Origin: an uncultured Bacilli bacterium
Lineage (GTDB): Bacteria; Bacillota_I; Bacilli_A; RF39; UBA660
DNA: 64,000 nucleotides
Reading direction: 5' to 3'
NCBI GenBank assembly: GCA_934101645.1
Contig: CAKORX010000002.1
Span: 62,001 to 126,000 of the forward strand
The position numbers and the translations under genes were made by a program. Position 1 is the stretch's first letter; each line of letters begins with the position of its first letter. Under the pieces are notes generated by a model, which saw nothing but the letters and a program-made list of their open reading frames with translations, was not told the origin of the DNA and made no database searches. This document shows, piece by piece, positions 57,331 through 64,000 of this stretch.

Positions 57331-60300
57331 TGATAGATGTTAGTAACTTTAAGGGAATTAAGGTTTCCATAGCATCCCCTGAAAAGATTCGTTCTTGGTC
57401 TTATGGCGAAGTTAAAAAACCTGAAACAATTAACTATCGTACATTAAAACCTGAAAGAGACGGATTATTCTGTGAAAAGATTTTCGGACCTACAAAAGAT
57501 TTTGAATGTAGTTGTGGAAAATACAAAAGACTTAGATATAAAAATATTATATGTGATAGATGTGGTGTAGAGGTTACTCTTTCTAAAGTAAGAAGAGAAA
57601 GAATGGGACACATTGAACTTGCTGCACCATGTTCTCACATCTGGTTCTTTAAGGGTGTTCCATCTAAAATGGGTCTTGTACTAGATATGTCTCCAAGAGA
57701 TTTGGAAGAAGTATTATATTTCGTAAGTTATGTAGTAATTGATCCAGGAACAGCTCCACTTGAACATAAACAAACTATTTCTGATAAAGAATATAGAAAT
57801 TTATATGAAAAATATGGTAATACATTTAAAGTTGGAATGGGTGCTGAAGCAATTAAGGAACTACTTAAACAAGTTGACCTTAAAAAAGAAATTGAAAAAG
57901 TTCATGAAGAACTTGAAAATACAACTGGACAAAAAAGAGTACGTCTTGTTAAAAGACTTGATTGCTTAGATTCATTTATTGAATCTGGTAATAAACCTGA
58001 ATGGATGGTACTTGATGTTATTCCAGTTATACCTCCAGAGCTTAGACCTATGCTTCAACTAGATGGTGGTAGATTTGCTACATCTGATTTAAATGACCTT
58101 TATAGAAGAATTATTAATCGTAATAATCGTCTTAAAAAATTACTTGAACTTGGAGCACCATCAATAATTGTTCAAAATGAAAAGAGAATGCTTCAAGAAG
58201 CTGTAGATTCACTACTTGATAATGGTAGAAGAGGAAGAAGTGTAACAGCATCTTCTAATAGACCACTTAAGAGTTTATCTTCAATGCTTAAAGGAAAACA
58301 AGGTCGTTTTAGACAAAACTTACTTGGTAAGAGAGTTGATTACTCAGGCCGTTCAGTTATCGTTGTTGGACCAAGCCTTAAAATGTATCAATGTGGTCTT
58401 CCAAAAGAAATGGCTCTTGAACTATTTAAACCACATGTTATTCATGGTTTAGTAGAACGTGGCCTTGCTCATAATATTAAAGGAGCAAAAAAATTAATTG
58501 AAACTAGAAATGAATGTGTTTGGGATATAGTTGAGGATGTAATTACTGAACATCCTGTAATGCTTAACCGTGCTCCAACTCTACATAGACTTGGTATTCA
58601 AGCATTTGAACCAATATTAATTGGTGGTAAAGCAATTAGACTACATCCACTTGTATGTGCTGCATTTAATGCTGACTTCGATGGTGACCAAATGGCTGTT
58701 CACGTACCACTTTCTGAAGAAGCAAAAGCCGAAGCAAGACTTCTAATGCTTGGTGCTAACAATATTTTAAATCCAAAAGATGGAAAACCAATTGTTACAC
58801 CTTCACAAGATATGGTACTTGGTAACTGTTATTTAACTATTGAAAAAGCTGGTGAAGAAGGCGAAGGTAGAGTATTCAAAGATGAAAATGAAGCATTAAT
58901 GGCTTATGAAAGAAGAGAAATTACTTTACATACAAGAATTGCTATTCCTGCTAGTGCATTTAAACATAAATTATTTACTGATGAACAACAAGGTAAATAT
59001 TTAGTTACAACTGTAGGAAAACTTAAATTTAATGAAATATTCCCAGATTCATTCCCATTTATGAATGAACCTACAAAAGATAATATCGAAGGTATTACTC
59101 CAATGAAATATTTCTTAGAACCTGGAACTAATATTCCCGAGGCTATTAAAGAAATGCCTTTAGTATCACCTTTTGTAAAAGGAACATTAAAATCATTAAT
59201 TGCTCAAGTATTTAAAAGATATCGTACTACTGAAACATCTATTATGCTTGATAAATTAAAAGATCAAGGATTTAAATATTCAACCATAGCAGGTATTACA
59301 GTATCTTATGCTGATATTAAAACTACACATAAGAAAGAAGAATTTATTGCAGAGGCAAAAGCAGCTGTAGATAAAGTTAATAAACAATTTAAACGTGGTA
59401 TTATTACTAAAGAAGAAAGACATGAAGCTGTAATTGCAATTTGGTCTAAATGTACTGAAAACGTAAAAAATGAATTCAAAGAAATGAGTGCTGGCGATTT
59501 TGATAACCCAATATTCATGATGATGAATTCAGGTGCACGTGGTGAGGTTACAAACTTTACCCAACTTGCAGGTCTTAAAGGCTTAATGGCTAAACCAAAT
59601 GGTGATACAGTTGAAATCCCGATTACATCATCATTTATGGAAGGACTTTCAGTTCTAGAATTCTTCTTATCAACACATGGTTCAAGAAAAGGTGTTGCCG
59701 ATACTGCCTTAAAAACTGCTGACTCTGGATATTTAACAAGAAGACTTGTAGATGTTGCTCAAGATATTATTGTTAAAGAACACGATTGTGGTTCAATCCA
59801 CGGTGTAGTTGTTAAAGACTTATTAAATGATAAAGATGGTTCTGTAATTGAACCTCTTGAAGAAAGAATTTTAGGAAGATTTGCCGCTAAAAAGATTATT
59901 GATCCAGAAACTAAAAAAGTATTATGTGAATCTGGTGAAATGATTACTGAAGCAGTTGTTCAAAAAGTTAAAAAGGCTGGTATTAAACAAGTTGAAATTC
60001 GTTCTTCACTTACTTGTAAAACTGAAAACGGTGTTTGTCAAAAATGTTATGGTAGAAACCTTGCTACAGGTAACTTAGTAGAAACTGGTGAAGCTGTAGG
60101 TATTATGTCTGCTCAATCAATTGGTGAACCTGGTACTCAGCTTACAATGAAAAACTTCCACAAAGGTGGAGTTGCCGGTGAAGATGATATCACACAAGGT
60201 CTTCCAAGAGTTGAAGAATTATTTGAGGCTAGAACTCCTAAATATAAAGCTACTATTTCTGAAATTACTGGTACAGTAACTAAAATTGAGGAAAATGGTG

Positions 60301-61007
60301 GTAAACATATCATTACAGTTGCAAATGATGCTGGTTCAAGAGAACATACAACACTTTATAATATGAAACTTAGAGTTAGCGTTGGTGATAAAGTAGAAGC
60401 AGGAGATAAACTTACTGAAGGTGTTATTGCACCTAAAGAACTTCTTGCTGTTACTGACCCACTTACTGCTCAAGAATACATTCTAAAAGAAATTCAAAGT
60501 GTATATAAACTTCAAGGTGTTGATATTAACGATAAACATATTGAAATTATTGTTAAGAGAATGATTAATAAGATGAGAATCTTAGATCCAGGAGATACTA
60601 AGTTTGTTGAAGGTTTAACAGTTTCATTAAAAACTTTTAATGAAGGAAATAAACCAGTTTTACTTGCAGGTGGTGTTCCAGCTAAAGGATTACCAATTAT
60701 GCTAGGTATTACAAAATCTTCACTTGAAACTGATTCATTCTTATCTGCTGCATCATTCCAAGAAACTACAAGAGTTTTAACTGATGCTGCGATTCGTGGT
60801 AAGATTGATGGCTTAAAGGGATTAAAAGAAAACGTTATTATTGGTAAACTAATTCCTGCTGGTACTGGAGCTACAGAATATTCTAATATTGATATAGCTT
60901 TAGAAAAGCAATTTATGGAATCTGATCCTAGTGAAACTTTAGAAGAAACACTTATGGATGAAAAACCAGTAATTGATGAAGAAGATATGGAAAAGGAAGC
61001 TGAATAA
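57330..61007 (+). CDS. rpoC: RNA polymerase subunit beta'
   Basis: A 1225-residue beta' subunit. The N-terminal zinc ribbon is CSCGKYKRLRYKNIICDRCGVEV, the catalytic Mg-binding loop NADFDGDQMAVH is near residue 450, and the trigger-loop region is GEPGTQLTMKNFHKGGVAGEDDITQGLPRVEELFEAR. The second zinc site is CKTENGVCQKCYG. It lacks large lineage insertions. The acidic tail ends EEDMEKEAE. One-base overlap with rpoB; terminator over the stop codon. Confidence 0.97.
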   Translation: MIDVSNFKGIKVSIASPEKIRSWSYGEVKKPETINYRTLKPERDGLFCEKIFGPTKDFECSCGKYKRLRYKNIICDRCGVEVTLSKVRRERMGHIELAAPCSHIWFFKGVPSKMGLVLDMSPRDLEEVLYFVSYVVIDPGTAPLEHKQTISDKEYRNLYEKYGNTFKVGMGAEAIKELLKQVDLKKEIEKVHEELENTTGQKRVRLVKRLDCLDSFIESGNKPEWMVLDVIPVIPPELRPMLQLDGGRFATSDLNDLYRRIINRNNRLKKLLELGAPSIIVQNEKRMLQEAVDSLLDNGRRGRSVTASSNRPLKSLSSMLKGKQGRFRQNLLGKRVDYSGRSVIVVGPSLKMYQCGLPKEMALELFKPHVIHGLVERGLAHNIKGAKKLIETRNECVWDIVEDVITEHPVMLNRAPTLHRLGIQAFEPILIGGKAIRLHPLVCAAFNADFDGDQMAVHVPLSEEAKAEARLLMLGANNILNPKDGKPIVTPSQDMVLGNCYLTIEKAGEEGEGRVFKDENEALMAYERREITLHTRIAIPASAFKHKLFTDEQQGKYLVTTVGKLKFNEIFPDSFPFMNEPTKDNIEGITPMKYFLEPGTNIPEAIKEMPLVSPFVKGTLKSLIAQVFKRYRTTETSIMLDKLKDQGFKYSTIAGITVSYADIKTTHKKEEFIAEAKAAVDKVNKQFKRGIITKEERHEAVIAIWSKCTENVKNEFKEMSAGDFDNPIFMMMNSGARGEVTNFTQLAGLKGLMAKPNGDTVEIPITSSFMEGLSVLEFFLSTHGSRKGVADTALKTADSGYLTRRLVDVAQDIIVKEHDCGSIHGVVVKDLLNDKDGSVIEPLEERILGRFAAKKIIDPETKKVLCESGEMITEAVVQKVKKAGIKQVEIRSSLTCKTENGVCQKCYGRNLATGNLVETGEAVGIMSAQSIGEPGTQLTMKNFHKGGVAGEDDITQGLPRVEELFEARTPKYKATISEITGTVTKIEENGGKHIITVANDAGSREHTTLYNMKLRVSVGDKVEAGDKLTEGVIAPKELLAVTDPLTAQEYILKEIQSVYKLQGVDINDKHIEIIVKRMINKMRILDPGDTKFVEGLTVSLKTFNEGNKPVLLAGGVPAKGLPIMLGITKSSLETDSFLSAASFQETTRVLTDAAIRGKIDGLKGLKENVIIGKLIPAGTGATEYSNIDIALEKQFMESDPSETLEETLMDEKPVIDEEDMEKEAE

Positions 61008-61023
61008 GTTTTCCTTTTTTTTT
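60989..61023 (+). terminator. rpoBC terminator
   Basis: GGAAAA (60989-60994), loop containing the stop, TTTTCC (61009-61014), then nine T. Confidence 0.65.
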
Positions 61024-61061
61024 ACCTTTAAATCATTTATAATATATATTGGGTGAGTTAA

Positions 61062-62186
61062 ATGAATGATGAAGTAATTAAAAATATGCAAAAGCATAAT
61101 GAAAATTTAGCAAGTTATGCTTGTACTGATGATAAAGCGGAAAGATTTGAGCCTGTAGAAAATGATTTTCGTACATCTTTTTTCCGTGATATAGATAGAG
61201 TTATTTATTCCTTATCTTATTTAAGATATATGGATAAAACGCAAGTATTTACAACAGAAAAAAATGATCATATTCAAAAAAGAATGATTCATGTTCAATA
61301 TGTATCAAAAATTGCTAGAACTATTGGAAGAGCGCTTAATTTAAATGAGGATTTAATTGAAGCTGCTGCTCTTGGTCATGATTTAGGTCATACACCTTTT
61401 GGACATGTAGGAGAAAAATTTTTAAATCAAATTAGTTTAGAAGTAGGCGAAGGCTATTTTATGCACAACATTAATAGTGTTCGAAACCTTATGTTCGTAG
61501 AAAATTATGGTAAGGGTCAAAATATATCTCTTCAGGTTTTAGATGCGATTATGTGCCATAATGGAGAACTTGTATCAAATGAATATTACATAAAACCAAA
61601 AACTAAAGAAGAGTTTTTAAATGAGTATTATTCTTCTTATAAATCATTAGATGTTGCTAAATATTTAAGGCCAATGACTTTAGAGGGATGTGTCGTAAGA
61701 TTTAGTGATATTATTGCATATTTAGGAAGGGACATCGAAGATGGCGTAAGAATGAATGTCATAACTTATGACGAAGTACCTAAAGAAGTTGTAAAAGTTT
61801 TAGGAAAAACGAATAGGGAAATTGTTAATACAATTGTAAATGATATAATTAATCAAAGTATTGGTAAATCATATTTAAAAATAAGTGATGATGTTTTCGA
61901 AGCTATAAAAAAATTAAAGGACTTTAATTATAAAAATATTTATGTTAAAGCGTATACCAAAGATGAACTTGCAAAGATAGAAAGTATGTTCCGTGAGTTA
62001 TTTAATCATTATTTAAATGATTTAAAAACGCATAATGAAGAAAGTACTATTTACTCATCATATTTAAATAATATGGATAAAAAATATTTAGAAAGTTCAA
62101 ATGAAAGAATTGTTCTTGATTATATTTCTGGTATGACAGATGATTATTTTATGAATGCTTATAATAAATTAATTATAAATAAATAA
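61062..62186 (+). CDS. dGTPase-like HD-domain triphosphohydrolase
   Basis: A 374-residue HD phosphohydrolase of the deoxyguanosinetriphosphatase-like family. The N-terminal DFRTSFFRDIDRVIYSLSYLRYMDKTQVF contains the typical RxxFxxDxxRIxxSxxFRRLxxKTQV pattern. The HD motif is AAALGHDLGHTPFGHVGE near residue 104, with the metal His/Asp present, and the VRFSDIIAYLGRDIED segment supplies the last Asp. These enzymes split dNTPs to nucleoside and triphosphate. The family arginine in the RRL pattern is Tyr here. GGGTGAG before the ATG. Alone between rpoC and the M16 pair. Confidence 0.88.
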   Translation: MNDEVIKNMQKHNENLASYACTDDKAERFEPVENDFRTSFFRDIDRVIYSLSYLRYMDKTQVFTTEKNDHIQKRMIHVQYVSKIARTIGRALNLNEDLIEAAALGHDLGHTPFGHVGEKFLNQISLEVGEGYFMHNINSVRNLMFVENYGKGQNISLQVLDAIMCHNGELVSNEYYIKPKTKEEFLNEYYSSYKSLDVAKYLRPMTLEGCVVRFSDIIAYLGRDIEDGVRMNVITYDEVPKEVVKVLGKTNREIVNTIVNDIINQSIGKSYLKISDDVFEAIKKLKDFNYKNIYVKAYTKDELAKIESMFRELFNHYLNDLKTHNEESTIYSSYLNNMDKKYLESSNERIVLDYISGMTDDYFMNAYNKLIINK

Positions 62187-62217
62187 AAAATGACAATAAT
62201 AAGTAAGAAGGAGAAAT

Positions 62218-63498
62218 ATGAAATATCAAACATTTGACCAAAAGTCTTATAAAATACATACTATTAAAACTGATAGATTTAAAACCTCAAGAATAGAAGT
62301 ATTTTTTCGTTTTAAAGCAGATAAAGAAAAACTTCCTATAAGATCATTTCTTTCAGGAGTTTTAGGAGATTCTTCGAAAGATTATAATACAAGTAGGAAA
62401 CTATCTATTCAAATAGAAAATTTATATAAATGTTTTTATTCATGTCAACTTGCAAAAGTTGGTGGAACTGCTGCCATTATTTTTGCGGTAGATTTTATAA
62501 ATCCAGAGTTTATTAAAGAAAAAGACTATATAAATAATGTTGTTAAATTTTTATTTGATATGATTCTAAGACCAAACACAAATAATAATGAATTTGATTT
62601 AACTTCCTTTAATAATATCAAAAATGATATTTTATTAGATATTGAAAGTATTTCGGAAAATCCAGGCAAAATGGCCATAAATAATGCACTTAATGCTATG
62701 GATAAAGATTCAATGAGTTCTTATTTAGTTTTAGGCTCTAAAGAGGATATTGAGAAGGTTACACCCGAGGCTTTATATAATGAATATATTAAAGTTATGA
62801 ATGAATCTGTTGTAGATATATTTGCTATAGGTAATCTAAATATGGAGAATATTACTTCTTTAATAAAAGAAAATTATCATAATAATAGAATTAACAGCGA
62901 AGACTTTAGTTATAGCATAGAAAATAAACTTAAAAAGAAAGTTAAAAAAGACTTTATGGAATCAAGTTTTATGCAGTCACAACTTGTTATGCTTTATAAT
63001 ACTTATGATTTAACAAAAGATGAAAAAGAATTAGTTTTTCCAATGTTTAATTATATTTTTGGTAATGGTGGTTTAACAAGTAAGTTGTATCAATATCTAA
63101 GAGAAAAAAATGGATTATGTTATAGAGTTTCAAGTATGAATTTTAGATATGATAACTTATTATGTGAAGCAGTTTCATTAAAAAAAGAAAATATTGAAAA
63201 GGCTATTAAATTAAGTAGTAAAGCTTTAAAAGAAATGCAACAAGGTGATTTTACTGATGATGATATAAAAGATGCTATAAATAATTTAAAACTTTCTTTA
63301 GAACTTGGTAAAAATTCAGAAATGGGTATTTTAAACAACTATGAACTTAAAGTATTTAATGGAAATTATTCATTTGATGAAAAATTAGAAAAAATAGAAA
63401 AAATTACTAAAGAAGATATAATAAAAGTTGCAAATAAAGTAAAACTTAATACAATTTATAGTTTAAATGAGGGTAATCATGAAGAAAATAACAATTGA
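62218..63498 (+). CDS. M16-family protein without catalytic motif (YmfF-like)
   Basis: A 426-residue protein of the M16 (pitrilysin/processing-peptidase) fold. It has no HxxEH zinc motif in the N-terminal half, while fold features remain (LREKNGLCYRVSSMNF near residue 295, close to the glycine-rich/RxxY region of M16B). M16B peptidases of Firmicutes often come as an inactive and an active subunit in one operon (ymfF-ymfH), and the next gene overlaps this one by 20 bases and has HFLEH. So this is the non-catalytic partner that helps form the clamshell chamber. RBS AAGGAGAA. Confidence 0.85.
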   Translation: MKYQTFDQKSYKIHTIKTDRFKTSRIEVFFRFKADKEKLPIRSFLSGVLGDSSKDYNTSRKLSIQIENLYKCFYSCQLAKVGGTAAIIFAVDFINPEFIKEKDYINNVVKFLFDMILRPNTNNNEFDLTSFNNIKNDILLDIESISENPGKMAINNALNAMDKDSMSSYLVLGSKEDIEKVTPEALYNEYIKVMNESVVDIFAIGNLNMENITSLIKENYHNNRINSEDFSYSIENKLKKKVKKDFMESSFMQSQLVMLYNTYDLTKDEKELVFPMFNYIFGNGGLTSKLYQYLREKNGLCYRVSSMNFRYDNLLCEAVSLKKENIEKAIKLSSKALKEMQQGDFTDDDIKDAINNLKLSLELGKNSEMGILNNYELKVFNGNYSFDEKLEKIEKITKEDIIKVANKVKLNTIYSLNEGNHEENNN

Positions 63499-64000
63499 AA
63501 GAATTAATGAAATAATTTATGAACATACTTTACCATGTGGATTAAAAATATATATTTGGCCATTTAATAAAGCAAATGATATTTATATGACGCTTACTAT
63601 TAAATATGGAAGTTTACATACTTCTTATGAAGTGCAAGGGGAAAAATATAATGTTCCAAATGGTATGGCTCATTTTTTAGAACATATTAAATTTAATGAA
63701 AAAGATGGTAAAACAGCTCATGACTTTTTTAATAAAATAGGTAGTTATGCAAATGCATATACAACATATGATCATACTTCTTATGAAGTAATGTGTAATT
63801 CTAACTTAAAAGAAAATTTAAATCATTTATTATTTTTTGTAAATAATAACTATTTTACTAAAGATTTAGTAGCTAAAGAAAAACCAATTATAATTGAAGA
63901 AGCAAAAATGACTATGGATAATCCCTATAATGAAGGCTATTTTGAACTTCTTAATAACATTTATAAAGAAGATAATCATCGTTTTTTAGTTACTGGTAAA
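63479..64000 (+). CDS. Zinc peptidase of family M16, N-terminal part (YmfH-like)
   Basis: The frame is open for 174 codons to the right edge of the window, so the gene is cut. The zinc motif HFLEH is at about residues 65-69 (NGMAHFLEHIKF) and the distal Glu lies in IIIEEAKMTMDNP about 75 residues later, as in active M16 peptidases. The N-terminal LPCGLKIYIWP is usual for the family. It starts inside the ymfF-like gene, suggesting coupled synthesis of a heterodimer. In Bacillus the pair lies near phospholipid and division genes; here it follows the polymerase and dGTPase genes. Confidence 0.88.
   Translation, partial: MKKITIERINEIIYEHTLPCGLKIYIWPFNKANDIYMTLTIKYGSLHTSYEVQGEKYNVPNGMAHFLEHIKFNEKDGKTAHDFFNKIGSYANAYTTYDHTSYEVMCNSNLKENLNHLLFFVNNNYFTKDLVAKEKPIIIEEAKMTMDNPYNEGYFELLNNIYKEDNHRFLVTGK

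Noticed and set aside
57739..57969. Reading frame of 76 codons within rpoC
   Set aside because: Out-of-frame shadow of a conserved gene, with Lys/Leu-rich text expected from AT-rich DNA and no ribosome binding site.
1..64000. Mycoplasma-type code with TGA as Trp
   Set aside because: Conserved Trp positions use TGG, and TGA ends recA, mutM, the IS30 transposase and other full-length genes.
1..64000. tRNA or rRNA genes
   Set aside because: I read both strands for cloverleaf-like TTCGA arms and rRNA signatures and found none convincing.
1..64000. Reverse transcriptase or tyrosine recombinase for the variable systems
   Set aside because: No open frame shows a YxDD-type polymerase motif of a DGR reverse transcriptase or the R-HxxR-Y set of a tyrosine recombinase; the enzymes must lie elsewhere if they exist.

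Overview
The window is very AT-rich and gene-dense. TGA is used as a stop throughout and Trp is TGG, so the code is the standard bacterial one and not the Mycoplasma/Spiroplasma code. The ribosome binding sites are Firmicute-like, and the gene order ftsA-ftsZ-spoIIGA-sigE, infC-rpmI-rplT, dnaB-dnaI and (rsmC-like)-rpoB-rpoC is that of Bacilli. With small versions of several proteins, this suggests an uncultured, host-associated, reduced-genome member of Bacilli (an RF39- or Erysipelotrichia-like lineage). Sporulation genes are retained: spoIIGA, sigE and a cotY/cotZ-type coat gene with a sigma-K-like promoter. The lineage placement is inference.

Layout. 1-4.9 kb: patatin-like fragment, GreA-like factor, dnaB-dnaI helicase loaders, a deoxyribosyltransferase-like gene, and a methyltransferase behind a leader-peptide attenuator. 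4.9-9.9 kb: recA with an SOS box, a phosphoesterase, the infC-rpmI-rplT operon with an L20-type leader and an AUA start for infC, and a serine hydrolase. 10-19 kb: ftsA, ftsZ, spoIIGA, sigE, then a compact tad pilus locus. 19-29 kb: polA, mutM, rel, ppdK, an acetyltransferase and a Fic protein. 29-36 kb: an accessory region with two near-duplicate lectin-like surface genes, an IS30 element, mscS and a wall-anchored beta-helix-type protein. 36-48.5 kb: uvrC, an orphan rnfC/rnfD-like pair, glmS with its ribozyme, membrane proteins, and two more surface genes. 48.5-53 kb: spore-coat-like and envelope genes, and an FtsW/RodA/SpoVE protein. 53-64 kb: rpoB-rpoC, a dGTPase-like gene and a ymfF/ymfH-like M16 pair.

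Most notable system. Three paralogous surface-protein genes (starts at 29601, 40858 and 47397) each sit just behind a 341-352 bp cassette. Each cassette is bounded by a 29-nt site made of 10-nt palindromic arms around a 9-nt asymmetric core, and the core is inverted between the two ends. This is the architecture of tyrosine-recombinase inversion sites. All three cassettes carry a sigma-A-like promoter at the same internal place, pointing away from the gene. They read as three phase-variable promoter switches, all OFF in this assembly. At the first locus the two tandem paralogues are nearly identical except for a GC-rich block of about 72 bp. A third copy of just that block lies between the genes without coding flanks, as a template repeat of a diversity-generating retroelement or a gene-conversion donor would. 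No recombinase or reverse transcriptase for these systems is in the window.
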